A stretch of DNA of 52,087 nucleotides, taken from the NCBI GenBank assembly GCA_027620015.1, contig JAQCGH010000010.1, forward strand, positions 1 through 52,087, written 5' to 3'. Below the pieces are notes generated by a model. That model was not told the DNA's origin, made no database searches, and was given only the letters and a program-made list of their open reading frames with translations. This DNA comes from Cyanobacteriota bacterium. Lineage in GTDB: Bacteria > Cyanobacteriota > Cyanobacteriia > PCC-6307 > Cyanobiaceae. Positions 1 to 9,152 of this stretch are shown here, in pieces. Within the stretch, counting starts at the first letter, position 1, and every line of letters begins with the position of its first letter. A program made the position numbers and the translations under genes.

Positions 1-97
1 ATGTTGGTACTAAAGGCTCACCTCCAGCAAGCGGGGAAGCCCGCACCTCTTGATGGAATGCCGTGACACTTACCCACCCGCGTCCCGTTCCTGACGC
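1..97. other. left-edge stretch, unassigned, with a short hairpin
   Basis: No gene can be assigned here. A short open frame on the plus strand runs from base 1 to a TGA at 64-66 and could be the last 21 codons of a gene cut by the window edge, but I do not recognise it. A hairpin with a 5-bp GCGGG/CCCGC stem and GAAG loop lies at 31-44. It is not followed by a T-run, so it is not a standard terminator. A structured RNA end cannot be ruled out. Confidence 0.2.
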
Positions 98-1354
98 CTA
101 AGCAGCCAAAGCCTGGCCAGCCAGCCAGCCACTGCTCCAGCAGTGCTGAAAGTTAAACCCCCCCGTAACCCCATCCACATCCAAGAGTTCACCTACTAAA
201 TAAAGGCCTGGCTGCTGACGGCTCTCCATCGTCGCGAGGTTCACCTCACCAAGGGGAATTCCGCCCGCAGTCACGAATTCTTCGCCGAAAGGACCCCGCC
301 CAGTGATAGCCAGCCGGGTATCACGCAACGCCGCAACCAGTAGCTGCTGGTGCCGCTTGGCCAGATCGGCCCAGCGCTGCTGAGGGTCTAAGCCGTTGCG
401 CTGCAACAGGGCCAGCCAGAGGCGCCGGCTGAGAGTGGGCCACGGGCGCCAGTTGGCTAGTTGCCGCTTGGCCTGGTCTCGCTTGGCCTCGGCAAACAAG
501 CCCTCTAGCGCCTGCTGGGACAGCCCGCCACTCCAATCAAGGCGCAGCTCGCCCCGATAGCCACTGACCTTGAGGGCCCGGGCAGCAAAAGCCGTGAGCC
601 GCAGAGTGGCGGGACCTGAGAGACCCCAATGGGTTATTAAAACTGGGCCCCGTTGGCGAAAAGGCTGGGCAGCTCGAACGGCCTGAGGCTCTCGGGGCAG
701 GTGCAAAGCCAGCTCCACCGGATCCATCACCACTCCGGCCAGCTCAAGCAGGGGATCGCCAGCCAAGGCCAAAGTGAATAGGGACGGCACAGGCGGCACC
801 AGTCCATGGCCTAGACCCGCCGCCAGCTGACGGCCGCTGGGGTGGCTGCCAGTAGCAAGCACCAAACGATCAGCTCTGATCGCCCCACCACCGCGCAACA
901 ACAGGTCAAAACCACCTACAGCAGCTACCGCGGCCTGCTGCAGGCTCACCCCCGTATGAAGCTGCACACCAGCCTGTAGGGCAGCTCGGCGCAGGGTGGC
1001 TGCCACCGATTCGGAACGGTTTGAACGGGGAAACAGGCGGCCGTCCGACTCCTCCACTAGCTCAAGGCCATGGTCATCAAACCAGGCGACGGCATCGCTG
1101 GGAGCAAAGCGCGAAAAGGGGCCCCGCAGGGCCTGGCCGCCACGGGGGTAGTGCCCCACAAGGGCACGGGGATCCCAGCAGGCATGAGTGACATTGCAGC
1201 GCCCCCCGCCACTGATCAACACCTTGTGCAAAGGCTCAGAGGTGGCTTCCAGAAGTGCGATATCGCCAACGCCGGCCTCTGCAGCACTGATGGCAGCCAT
1301 GAAACCGGCGGCACCGCCACCGGCCACGACAACAGCAGCATGAATTGGCAGCAT
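98..1354 (-). CDS. NAD(P)/FAD-dependent oxidoreductase, HI0933 family
   Basis: Predicted cytosolic flavoprotein of about 418 residues from the HI0933-like (YhiN / aminoacetone oxidase-like) family; its physiological substrate is unknown. The N-terminus carries the dinucleotide-binding motif GGGAAG (residues 12-17), followed by the family motif LISGGGRCNVTH near residue 46. The C-terminus has the second FAD-contacting segment, GELLDVDGVTGGFNFQ. I start it at the ATG at 1354 because the Rossmann fold begins directly after it; longer upstream frames run through the divergent dus gene. The start lies only 6 bp from the start of that gene. Family assignment is solid, function is not. Confidence 0.85.
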   Translation of the reverse strand: MLPIHAAVVVAGGGAAGFMAAISAAEAGVGDIALLEATSEPLHKVLISGGGRCNVTHACWDPRALVGHYPRGGQALRGPFSRFAPSDAVAWFDDHGLELVEESDGRLFPRSNRSESVAATLRRAALQAGVQLHTGVSLQQAAVAAVGGFDLLLRGGGAIRADRLVLATGSHPSGRQLAAGLGHGLVPPVPSLFTLALAGDPLLELAGVVMDPVELALHLPREPQAVRAAQPFRQRGPVLITHWGLSGPATLRLTAFAARALKVSGYRGELRLDWSGGLSQQALEGLFAEAKRDQAKRQLANWRPWPTLSRRLWLALLQRNGLDPQQRWADLAKRHQQLLVAALRDTRLAITGRGPFGEEFVTAGGIPLGEVNLATMESRQQPGLYLVGELLDVDGVTGGFNFQHCWSSGWLAGQALAA

Positions 1355-1360
1355 GGGGAG

Positions 1361-2386
1361 ATGGGCCAGAACGATCCAGCCAGTTATCGCTTCAGTGTGG
1401 CCCCGATGATGGACTACACCGATCGGCACTTCCGGGTGCTGATGCGGCAGATCAGCAGGCGCTGCTTGCTCTACACCGAAATGGTGGTAGCCCAAGCCCT
1501 CCACCACGCCAGGCAAGAACCGGGTGCCAGCGCACCGGGGGGGCGATTAGAGCGCCTACTGGGCTTCGATCCGATCGAAAAACCCCTATCCCTGCAAGTG
1601 GGTGGAGACGATCCTGGCTTGCTTGCTGAGGCCGCTGCCATGGCGGCCGAATGGGGTTACGACGAAATCAACCTGAATGTGGGCTGCCCCAGCGAGAAGG
1701 TGCAAAAAGGCCGCTTTGGGGCCTGTCTAATGGCCGATCCCAGCCAAGTGGCACGCTGCGTTGCCGCCATGGCCTCCGCCTGCCCCCTGCCAGTAACGGT
1801 GAAACATCGCATTGGTATTGACGAACGCGACTCCTACGCCGAGTTGCTGGCCTTCGTAGATGCGGTGGCGGCAGCAGGGGCCCAGCGCTTTGCGATACAC
1901 GCGCGCAAAGCCTGGCTTGAGGGGCTCGATCCCAAACAGAACCGCACGATCCCACCCCTGCGCTACGACATGGTGCACGCCTTAAAGCGAGATCGCCCGC
2001 AACTGCGCATCGAGCTAAACGGCGGACTGGAAAGCCTTGATGCTTGCGTGCAGCAGCTTGAACTGATGGACGGGGCCATGGTGGGTCGGGCTGCTTATGC
2101 CCATCCCCTCCAATGGAGACAGGTGGACCAGCAGGTCTACGCCGACCGCAGCCGGCCGTTGGCCACGGCTTCCAGCGTGGTGGGGGGTTTAGTTACCTAT
2201 GCCGAGCAATGGCGCAGTCGGGGCGGGCGGCTGTGGCCTATCGCCCGCCACCTAGTTCATGTAGTGGAAGGGGTGAACGGCGCCAAACGCTGGCGCCAGC
2301 GACTCACAGAAAAGGCAGGGGTAAGGGACGCGGATGCTGGCGTGCTGGCAGAGGCAGCTCTAGCACTAGCGGAGCGGGGCCACTAG
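1361..2386 (+). CDS. dusA: tRNA-dihydrouridine synthase A
   Basis: FMN enzyme that reduces uridines in the tRNA D-loop to dihydrouridine. The N-terminus has FSVAPMMDYTDRHFR. The catalytic cysteine lies in NVGCPSEKVQKGRFGACLM, and the DusA-type stretch HARKAWLEGLDPKQNR follows. The length of about 341 residues fits DusA. I place the start at the ATG at 1361; an in-frame ATG at 1340 is possible but would overlap the start region of the divergent oxidoreductase. The stop shares a CTAG with the stop of the convergent RRM gene. Picocyanobacterial chromosomes keep this gene next to the RRM protein and argH, as here. Confidence 0.93.
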   Translation: MGQNDPASYRFSVAPMMDYTDRHFRVLMRQISRRCLLYTEMVVAQALHHARQEPGASAPGGRLERLLGFDPIEKPLSLQVGGDDPGLLAEAAAMAAEWGYDEINLNVGCPSEKVQKGRFGACLMADPSQVARCVAAMASACPLPVTVKHRIGIDERDSYAELLAFVDAVAAAGAQRFAIHARKAWLEGLDPKQNRTIPPLRYDMVHALKRDRPQLRIELNGGLESLDACVQQLELMDGAMVGRAAYAHPLQWRQVDQQVYADRSRPLATASSVVGGLVTYAEQWRSRGGRLWPIARHLVHVVEGVNGAKRWRQRLTEKAGVRDADAGVLAEAALALAERGH

Positions 2387-2883
2387 CCCTCAGCGCCGCC
2401 ATAGAAATCGCCACCACTAGAATCGCCACCGCCAGTGCGGCGACGGCGGGTGCGCCCAGCATCAAAGCTGTCGCCTCCGGCAGGATTGTCGGCGCCATAG
2501 CTGCGATCTTGCCAACCGCGGGCACCGGATCCGCGATCAACACCCCCTGCGTAACCACCACCTCCTCCTGCGTAGCCACCACCGCCGCCGGCATAACCAC
2601 CCCGGCGCGGACCGCCACCACCAGCTCCGCCACCGCCACCCGTGCGGGGCTCGGCTTTGTTGATGCGCAGGGGGCGACCCATCAACTCAGCACCTTGCAA
2701 TGCCTCAACGGCCTTTGCTTCTGCTGCTTCATCGCCCATCTCAACAAAGGCGAAACCACGTTTGCGCCCGGTATCCCGTTCGAGGGGAAGCGAACAGCTA
2801 GACACCTCACCGAAGGGTGCAAACAATTCCGCCACGTCTTCCTGCTCAGCGCGGAAGGGAAGGTTGCCGACAAAAATACTCAC
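2383..2883 (-). CDS. RNA-binding protein, single RRM with glycine-rich tail
   Basis: Cyanobacterial Rbp-type RNA-binding protein of about 166 residues. The RRM spans roughly residues 1-80, with RNP2-like SIFVGNLPF and RNP1-like KRGFAFVEM. It is followed by a Gly/Tyr/Arg-rich tail with repeated YAGGGGG units. The start is taken at the GTG at 2883 because family members begin almost immediately before IFVGNLPF; a longer frame to 2943 would add about 20 unrelated residues. Related cyanobacterial Rbp proteins are often cold-induced and post-transcriptional, but nothing in this sequence shows the regulation. Its 3' end overlaps that of dusA by 4 bp. Confidence 0.9.
   Translation of the reverse strand: MSIFVGNLPFRAEQEDVAELFAPFGEVSSCSLPLERDTGRKRGFAFVEMGDEAAEAKAVEALQGAELMGRPLRINKAEPRTGGGGGAGGGGPRRGGYAGGGGGYAGGGGGYAGGVDRGSGARGWQDRSYGADNPAGGDSFDAGRTRRRRTGGGDSSGGDFYGGAEG
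2546..2608 (-). repeat. three tandem 21-bp units in the glycine-rich tail
   Basis: Three imperfect 21-bp units (2546-2566, 2567-2587, 2588-2608) encode repeated YAGGGGG-type heptads in the tail of the RRM protein. Such in-frame repeats can expand or contract between strains by slippage. Confidence 0.75.
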
Positions 2884-2973
2884 GAACTGAAGATCGGCCG
2901 CAAGACCGATGCATGTGGGCCAGTGGGCCACTAACGAGCTCACCTTAAGACGACTAGCGAAGGCTGGCAGCGC

Positions 2974-4368
2974 TTAGCAGCAAAGTTGAATCCGAATTCG
3001 CTGCAACTGTTGCTGAACTTGGTCAAAGCTTGTGCCCCCCTCGCTTCGCCTGGCCGCCACCACCTGCTGAGGAGTGATGGCCTCATAAATATCGGCTTCA
3101 AAGGCAGGGTGCAGCTGCTGCCAGCGCCCTAGGGGCAGATCGCGCAGCAGGATTCCCTCTCCCAGGCAGCCTTTCACCAGGCCGCCCACCAGCTGGTAGG
3201 CCTCGCGGAAGGGCACCCCCTTAGCCACCAGGTAGTCGGCCACATCGGTGGCGTTGGAGAAATCCGCCGCCACTGCCGCCTCCAAACGCTGGGGCCGAAA
3301 CTCGAGCCCCTCTTCAAACAAGATCGCCATTGCCTCGAGGCAATCGAGGCAGGTGCGCACCCCATCAAACAAGGCTTCCTTGTCTTCCTGGAAATCCTTG
3401 TTGTAAGCGAGGGGCAAGCCCTTGATCATGGTCAGCAAACCCATCAGGTGGCCAAACACCCGACCACTCTTGCCCCGCACCAGCTCGGGCACATCCGGGT
3501 TCTTTTTCTGGGGCATCAGGCTGCTGCCCGTCGCACAGCGGTCGGTGAGGCCGATGAAGCCAAACTCTTCGCTGGCCCAGAGAATCACCTCCTCGCTAAG
3601 CCGGCTTAGATGCACCAGCACCAAGCTGGCGGCAGCCATGAACTCGACAGCAAAGTCCCGGTCACTGACCGCATCGAGACTGTTGGCATAAATGGTGTCA
3701 AAGCCCAGCTCGGCGGCGGTCTGGCGCCGATCAATGGGCACCGGTGTGCCCGCCAGGGCCGCGGCCCCCAGCGGACAGATATTCACCCGCCCGCGCACGT
3801 CCGCCAAACGGGCCCGGTCCCGCTCAGCCATCTCGATGTAAGCCAGTAGGTGGTGGGCCAGACACACCGGCTGGGCCCGCTGCAAGTGGGTGTAGCCGGG
3901 AATTAACACCGTGCTGTGTAGCTCAGCCTGAGCAAGCAGGGCACGCTCGAAGCGCAGCAAACTTTCGTCAATGGCATCAATTTGGCCGCGTAGCCAAAGG
4001 CGTAGATCGGTGCCTACCTGGTCATTGCGGCTGCGGCCAGTGTGCAGTTTCTTTCCCAGGGGGCCGAGCAACTCAATCAGACGCCTCTCAACCGCGAAGT
4101 GCACATCTTCAGCCTCCAGGCCGGGATTGAACTCGCCCCTGGCTGCCTCGGCTCTTACATTCTCCAGACCCTCAATCAACTGAGCCGCCTCGGCCTCGCT
4201 GATCACAGCACAACTGCCCAACATGCGGGCGTGGGCGATAGAGCCGTCCAAGTCTTGCTGCAGAAGGGTGATGTCAAAACCGATCGAGGCGTTGAAGCGC
4301 TCGATCGCCGGATGCAAGCCCTGCTCGAAACGCTGGCTCCAGGTAGACGCAGTGGAATCGACAGCCAT
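2974..4368 (-). CDS. argH: argininosuccinate lyase
   Basis: Last step of arginine synthesis: argininosuccinate to arginine plus fumarate, by a cytosolic tetramer. The fumarase/aspartase-superfamily signature [12 protein letters not shown] is present, as are [10 protein letters not shown] and [10 protein letters not shown]. The start at the ATG at 4368 gives 464 residues, the usual length; the frame stays open upstream but homologous sequence begins about here. argG lies far away at 31918-33129. In marine picocyanobacteria I would expect an rsbU/PP2C-type gene between ftsY and argH; here only 195 bp separate them. Confidence 0.96.
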   Translation of the reverse strand: MAVDSTASTWSQRFEQGLHPAIERFNASIGFDITLLQQDLDGSIAHARMLGSCAVISEAEAAQLIEGLENVRAEAARGEFNPGLEAEDVHFAVERRLIELLGPLGKKLHTGRSRNDQVGTDLRLWLRGQIDAIDESLLRFERALLAQAELHSTVLIPGYTHLQRAQPVCLAHHLLAYIEMAERDRARLADVRGRVNICPLGAAALAGTPVPIDRRQTAAELGFDTIYANSLDAVSDRDFAVEFMAAASLVLVHLSRLSEEVILWASEEFGFIGLTDRCATGSSLMPQKKNPDVPELVRGKSGRVFGHLMGLLTMIKGLPLAYNKDFQEDKEALFDGVRTCLDCLEAMAILFEEGLEFRPQRLEAAVAADFSNATDVADYLVAKGVPFREAYQLVGGLVKGCLGEGILLRDLPLGRWQQLHPAFEADIYEAITPQQVVAARRSEGGTSFDQVQQQLQRIRIQLCC

Positions 4369-4563
4369 TCGGGGCTCGGCGGGCGGCGCTAGGCAGGGGA
4401 TCAGCTTGGCAGGGAGAGCAGCGTCGAGCTGCCGGTATGCCACCACGAAGGGATTCAGCCTGGCAAACACTGGGCTCAACCCAGCAGCTTTCTATGCGCT
4501 GATCCGGCAGAGCCGCCACTGCCTCATCACAACTAGATAGCTGCAATGTGGGTAAGCGGGACA

Positions 4564-6018
4564 TCAGCGAGCCAGCAATGCCTCTACAAACTCAAAGCTG
4601 TTGAAAGGCCGCAGGTCGCGAATGCCCTCACCAGCGCCGATGAAACGGATTGGTAGCCGGGCTTCGGAAGCGACGGCTAGGGCCACACCGCCGCGGGCAC
4701 TGCCATCGAGCTTCGTGAGCACCACGCCGGTTAGTCCAGCGGCCTTGGCAAAAGCCATGGCCTGACGCAGGCCGTTCTGGCCTTGGCTGGCATCAAGCAC
4801 CAAAAGCGACTCCACCACCGCCTCCGGAGCCAGCTTGTCAACAATCCTCCGCACTTTGCTGAGCTCCTCCATCAGGTTGTGCTTGGTCTGCAGGCGGCCA
4901 GCCGTATCAACGAGCACCAGCTCAGTGCCCTTGGCCTGGGCAGCACCGATTGCGTCATAGACGACGGCAGCTGGATCGGCATTGGCGCTGGGATTTGAGA
5001 TCACCGGCACATTGCTGCGCTCTCCCCACACCTGCACCTGCTGTACCGCCGCGGCTCGGAAGGTGTCAGCAGCAGCGATAAGGCAGCTGTAGCCGCTGCG
5101 CACCGCCAAATTCGCCAGCTTGCCAAGCGTGGTCGTCTTACCTACGCCGTTAACTCCCACCAACAACCACACGTTTAAATGTTCGCGTCGGGGGGCTAGC
5201 AGGGGCTGGCCACTGGCCTCAATCGGTTGATCGAGAATGAAGCGCAGCTGCTCCTTAAGGAAGCGCAGGCCCTCGGAAGGATCCACCACCTCCTGGTTAA
5301 GCCGTTGGCGAAGAGCGCCAAGAGCACGGTCGGTGGCTTCCACCCCAACGTCTGCACGCAGCAAGGTGGTTTCCAGACCATCGACCACCTCTGGCGTAAG
5401 CGGATCATCGCCAAGGTTGTCGAGCAGCTGGGTGACCAAGCCCTGGCGTGTTTTCTCAAGACCCTGACGCAAACGAGCGAGCCAGTCGATCTCCTCAAGC
5501 GAGACCTGATCAACCCGCTTGCCCTGGGCCGCAAGCACTTCAGCTGACCAGGTAAAGGTGGTGTCGAAAGCGCCCAGAATGGGCTCAGCCAGCTCTGCCG
5601 CTGCAGGGACTGCAAGGGCAGGGGCCTCCGGCGCCGTGATTGCCTGTTGGCGTTCTGCCCGCTGGGCCGCTGCCTGCTCCAGCAGAGAAAGGGGCCCCGT
5701 CTCTGAATTGGCGGGTTTATCAACCTGCTGAAGATCCTGCTCAAGTCTCTGTTCGGGCTGCTGTGTATTGATCTGCACAGGCTGTGCAGAATCCGAGGGA
5801 GATTCGGCCTCAAGCTTCAGCAGCTTTTGCTCCTCCTGCTGGGCCTTGAGGCGTGCGTAGGCCTGGCGCGCCCATTCCAGGGCCTCAGCGTTGGGATCAG
5901 GCGAAGTCTCAACAGACTGATCCGGAGACTGGTCAGAAGCCTTTTCCGAAGAGTCCGGCGGTGTTGCTGATGGGTCGGCTGGGGATGGCCCAGTGCGATT
6001 AAACCAGTCGTAAACCAT
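4564..6018 (-). CDS. ftsY: signal recognition particle receptor FtsY
   Basis: SRP receptor GTPase that docks ribosome-SRP complexes at the membrane for co-translational insertion. The C-terminal NG domain has the G1 loop GVNGVGKTTTLGKLA, then DTFRAAAVQQ, the G3 DTAGR, the G4 TKLDGSARGG and GEGIRDLRPF. About 170 N-terminal residues are rich in Gln, Glu, Ser and Pro, a low-complexity acidic A-domain as in many FtsY proteins. It ends 7 bp from nusB, which lies upstream in the same orientation, suggesting co-transcription. Confidence 0.95.
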   Translation of the reverse strand: MVYDWFNRTGPSPADPSATPPDSSEKASDQSPDQSVETSPDPNAEALEWARQAYARLKAQQEEQKLLKLEAESPSDSAQPVQINTQQPEQRLEQDLQQVDKPANSETGPLSLLEQAAAQRAERQQAITAPEAPALAVPAAAELAEPILGAFDTTFTWSAEVLAAQGKRVDQVSLEEIDWLARLRQGLEKTRQGLVTQLLDNLGDDPLTPEVVDGLETTLLRADVGVEATDRALGALRQRLNQEVVDPSEGLRFLKEQLRFILDQPIEASGQPLLAPRREHLNVWLLVGVNGVGKTTTLGKLANLAVRSGYSCLIAAADTFRAAAVQQVQVWGERSNVPVISNPSANADPAAVVYDAIGAAQAKGTELVLVDTAGRLQTKHNLMEELSKVRRIVDKLAPEAVVESLLVLDASQGQNGLRQAMAFAKAAGLTGVVLTKLDGSARGGVALAVASEARLPIRFIGAGEGIRDLRPFNSFEFVEALLAR

Positions 6019-6025
6019 GGTTCGC

Positions 6026-6664
6026 TCAGGCCTCCACCGCTGAACGAGCTGCCGTGAAACGCCGCAGCACCCCGTTGATCATCCGGCGGCCCTGCTCATC
6101 GCTATAGCGATTGGCCAACTGCACAGCTTCGTTGCAAGCCACCGCAGGGGGGGTGCGGAAAATCTCGAGATCTACGGCGGCCAGCCGCAGGATGTCGCGA
6201 TCGATTCTGGGCAAACGGGTAAGACGCCAGCCCTCCATTACACGATCGAGCCGCTGATCAATCGCCTCACGATCGCGCAGCACCGCCTCAACCCGGGCGA
6301 TGGCGCCAAGGCGCACCTCTTCTTGGTCGGCCAGCATCAGCAGCTGGGGGAGTTCCAGGCTTGCAGAAAGGCGATTAAGGGCCTGTTCAGCCGCAACGAG
6401 GCCGGCATTGAGGTGCTGGCGCACCCGGGGCAACTGCTGCTCGCCCTGCTCCTGCAGTTCGCTATCAAGCAATTGCTGCTGGGCGGCCTGCAGATCTTCG
6501 GCGGAGCGATCCAAAGAATCACGCACGTCCTGGCTGAGGGTGGCTAACACCTGCTGCAGCAGGCCCTCAATACCTGTTGGCAGGGCCGGGGCAGACGAGC
6601 CGCGATCACTGGTCTGACCAAGCATCAGCAGGGCCAGTTCACGGGAGAGGGTGCGGCTCTGCAT
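6026..6664 (-). CDS. nusB: transcription antitermination factor NusB
   Basis: RNA-binding antitermination factor that works with NusE/S10 on boxA sequences of rRNA operons. The NusB fold fills the C-terminal half, with DRDILRLAAVDLEIFR and ACNEAVQLANRYSDEQGRR followed by INGVLRR. At 212 residues it is longer than E. coli NusB (about 139) because of a helical Gln/Leu-rich insertion in the N-terminal half, which is usual in cyanobacteria. It sits between the DUF502 gene and ftsY with gaps of 15 and 7 bp. Confidence 0.92.
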   Translation of the reverse strand: MQSRTLSRELALLMLGQTSDRGSSAPALPTGIEGLLQQVLATLSQDVRDSLDRSAEDLQAAQQQLLDSELQEQGEQQLPRVRQHLNAGLVAAEQALNRLSASLELPQLLMLADQEEVRLGAIARVEAVLRDREAIDQRLDRVMEGWRLTRLPRIDRDILRLAAVDLEIFRTPPAVACNEAVQLANRYSDEQGRRMINGVLRRFTAARSAVEA

Positions 6665-6679
6665 CAGGTGGGTTCTGCC

Positions 6680-7405
6680 TCAGGAAAGTTGGGGGGTGCG
6701 CAGCTGGGCCAGCAGGCTGGAGAAGCTGCGATTGGGGGTGGAGCGTTCGTCGGGGTTGACGATGCCAGCGGAAATGATTGTGCGGAAAGCATCCTCCACC
6801 GAAATCTCAAGATCCTTAACGGAACCCTCTGGCACAACTGTGTACCAGCCGGTGGTGGGATTCGGCGCGGTGGGAATGAACACACTCAGCATGGGCTCGG
6901 TGAAGCCTGCCTGCAGGGCAGAGCCGATAGCGCCAGTAACAAAACCCAGGGCATAGAGACCTTCGCGGGGATACTCCACGAGCACGACCCGACGAAACTT
7001 GCTGGAGTTGCCCTGGAGGAAAGTTTCCAGCAGCTGCTTGAGTGTTTTGTAGACCGAGCCAGCTAAGGGGATGCGCAGCAGGGTCCCTTCGCCAAACTCA
7101 AGTAACCAGCGACCAACAATGTTGCGGGCCATCAGGCCAATTAAAAGGATGCCCAGCAGGGGCACCAGTAGACCAACGCCCAGGTTGATCAGATCCTGCA
7201 ATACCGGATTGAGGGTATTAAAGGGATTGAACTGCTTAGGGATAGAGGTGAGAAACGCCAGCACGAAACGGCTCACCGTGGTGCCCAGCCAGATCGTGGT
7301 TGCCAGTGGAATCACCACCAGCAAACCAGCGATCAAATCGTTCTTGAGATCGGATTGGAGCCGATCCCCTAGGGGCTGATCCGATCTGGGTCTGGATTGA
7401 ACCAA
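6680..7405 (-). CDS. DUF502 family membrane protein
   Basis: Predicted inner-membrane protein of about 241 residues, function unknown. There are two hydrophobic segments near the N-terminus (around LIAGLLVVIPLATTIWLG and LINLGVGLLVPLLGILLIGL), then a soluble domain with IPLAGSVYKTLKQ and PTAPNPTTGWYTVVP, typical of DUF502. I choose the TTG at 7405 because homologues start with a short polar leader just before the first membrane segment; the frame also allows an earlier TTG at 7435. It lies 15 bp upstream of nusB in the same direction. Confidence 0.88.
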   Translation of the reverse strand: MVQSRPRSDQPLGDRLQSDLKNDLIAGLLVVIPLATTIWLGTTVSRFVLAFLTSIPKQFNPFNTLNPVLQDLINLGVGLLVPLLGILLIGLMARNIVGRWLLEFGEGTLLRIPLAGSVYKTLKQLLETFLQGNSSKFRRVVLVEYPREGLYALGFVTGAIGSALQAGFTEPMLSVFIPTAPNPTTGWYTVVPEGSVKDLEISVEDAFRTIISAGIVNPDERSTPNRSFSSLLAQLRTPQLS

Positions 7406-7461
7406 GTGACAATCCGGAGATCCGGCCTGCAGCAATCTGCTTTCAACTTAGCCAGCCGTCC

Positions 7462-8133
7462 TCACAGCAGGGCCACCAAGGCAAGAAGCACGAATCCGAT
7501 AGCCAGAACAACTGCTGTGCCGGTGCCCACAAAGCGCCGCTGCTGGATGGCCAGGTCACGACCAAGGCGAGCCTGGCCCAATTGCTGCTCAGCACGCTGC
7601 AACTGGGGCTTCAGCTGGGTTTCTATAACCCTGCGGGCCTTCTGCTGTTTAATTTCCAAACTGTCAGTGGCGGGGAGCTGGCCGCTCTGCTCTCCCTGGG
7701 TAATCAACTGATTGATGAAAGCAGGATCCTCAAGCTGCTGCTTCTGCCGCTCCAGATCAGTTGTTTGCTGGGCCAGAGCAGCATCGGATTTGCTGACCTG
7801 CTGCTCAAGCTCCTGACTGGAGCTGATCGAAAGAGGAATAGCCCCAAGCATCGCCAGAGCAAGCAGGCCGGAGATCGTCACCACGGTCCAACGGAGGGGG
7901 GTGCGCCCATCAGTTGGATGGTCTAGGCGACTGCCGAACAGCATCAGCAGCAGTCCCACCAGGGCCATCGGCGACTCGCCCGTGAGACGATCGACCAGGA
8001 AGGCTCTGAATGGCTCCAACGCCCAGTTCCAGCTGGTCATCAGGGCGAGAAGATGCAAGCAGAAGAGCACGACCAGAGTCACGCCGAGCCAGCGGAGCAG
8101 GTGGCCCAGGCGGCCGAAGGAAGCGGTGCTCAC
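7462..8133 (-). CDS. HpsJ-like membrane protein with coiled coil
   Basis: About 223 residues. Three hydrophobic segments lie in the N-terminal half, then a Gln/Glu-rich coiled coil (around LEQQVSKSDAALAQQTTDLE), then a final membrane helix at the C-terminus. This architecture matches the cyanobacterial HpsJ family, linked in filamentous strains to hormogonium polysaccharide; its role in unicells is unknown. The start is taken at the GTG at 8133, just before the first amphipathic segment; an upstream extension to 8211 would enter the divergent queG gene. The queG start is 47 bp away, so the two probably share a short divergent promoter region. Confidence 0.7.
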   Translation of the reverse strand: MSTASFGRLGHLLRWLGVTLVVLFCLHLLALMTSWNWALEPFRAFLVDRLTGESPMALVGLLLMLFGSRLDHPTDGRTPLRWTVVTISGLLALAMLGAIPLSISSSQELEQQVSKSDAALAQQTTDLERQKQQLEDPAFINQLITQGEQSGQLPATDSLEIKQQKARRVIETQLKPQLQRAEQQLGQARLGRDLAIQQRRFVGTGTAVVLAIGFVLLALVALL

Positions 8134-8180
8134 AGAAATTATTCGCGGCAGATTGGTAGATCGGCGCAACTGTACGGGCG

Positions 8181-9128
8181 ATGACGCTGCACGCCCACCA
8201 CGACCTTGCACTCCGTTTAAAACAACAGGCCCAGCAGCTTGGGTTTGACCCAGTGGGCCTCGCCGCCGTGCCAGCCGGAGAGCGCCTAGGCCTGCGAACG
8301 GCAGCCCTGGAGCGATGGCTGGCAGCGGGCTATCAAGCCGACATGGCCTGGATGGCCGACCCGCGCCGGCGCGCGGTGGAGAAACTGCTGCCTGGGGTGC
8401 GCAGCCTGCTAGCGGTGGGCCTCAACTACTACGTGGAGGCCGATCGGGTACCGGGGGCACTCAAGGTGGCCCGCTACGGCTGGGGACGGGATTACCACCG
8501 AGTCATGGATGGCCGCTTGCGCAAGCTGGGACGGTGGTTGGAGCAGCAGGTGCCTGGGGTTAATTGGCGGGCCTGCGTCGACAGCGCCCCGCTCATGGAT
8601 AAGGCCTGGGCCGAGCAGGCGGGCCTGGGCTGGATTGGCAAAAACGGCAACCTGATCAATCGCGAGCGTGGCTCCTGGCTACTGCTGGGCCACCTGCTCA
8701 CAACCTTGGAGCTGCCTGCGGATGCTGCCGCCACATCCCTTTGTGGCAGCTGCAGCCGCTGCCTGCCGGCCTGTCCTACCGGCGCCATCAGCGAACCCTT
8801 CGTGGTTGACAGCCGCCGCTGCCTGGCCTTCCACACCATCGAAAACCGCGATCCCGAATTGCCGCAAGCGATCAGCAGCAAATTGGAGGGCTGGGTCGCC
8901 GGCTGCGACATTTGCCAGGACGTATGTCCCTGGAATCAACAGCCGCTGCGAAGCAGTGAGGATGCGGATCTGCAGCCCCGGCCCTGGCTGCTGAACCTGC
9001 AGGCCGAGGAAGCCCTGCGCTGGAGCGACGCCGACTGGGATACCAAGCTGCGAGCCTCGGCCCTGCGCCGACTCAAACCCTGGATGTGGCGGCGCAACCT
9101 GCGGGCCACCCGGAACGGCACTGCCTAG
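8181..9128 (+). CDS. queG: epoxyqueuosine reductase QueG
   Basis: Cobalamin- and Fe-S-dependent enzyme that reduces epoxyqueuosine to queuosine in the tRNA wobble position, the last step of queuosine synthesis. The N-terminal DUF1730 region contains DSAPLMDKAWAEQAGLGWIG. Two 4Fe-4S motifs follow: CGSCSRCLPACPTGAI and GCDICQDVCPWN. At 315 residues it lacks the long C-terminal extension of some homologues. It runs in the same direction as the TPR gene and gyrA. Confidence 0.94.
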   Translation: MTLHAHHDLALRLKQQAQQLGFDPVGLAAVPAGERLGLRTAALERWLAAGYQADMAWMADPRRRAVEKLLPGVRSLLAVGLNYYVEADRVPGALKVARYGWGRDYHRVMDGRLRKLGRWLEQQVPGVNWRACVDSAPLMDKAWAEQAGLGWIGKNGNLINRERGSWLLLGHLLTTLELPADAAATSLCGSCSRCLPACPTGAISEPFVVDSRRCLAFHTIENRDPELPQAISSKLEGWVAGCDICQDVCPWNQQPLRSSEDADLQPRPWLLNLQAEEALRWSDADWDTKLRASALRRLKPWMWRRNLRATRNGTA

Positions 9129-9152
9129 GCTGGCCAAACCCGTTTCCCCGTG

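Noticed and set aside
4274-4564. 96-codon frame between ftsY and argH
   Set aside because: Overlaps argH in another frame and resembles neither a phosphatase nor any known protein.
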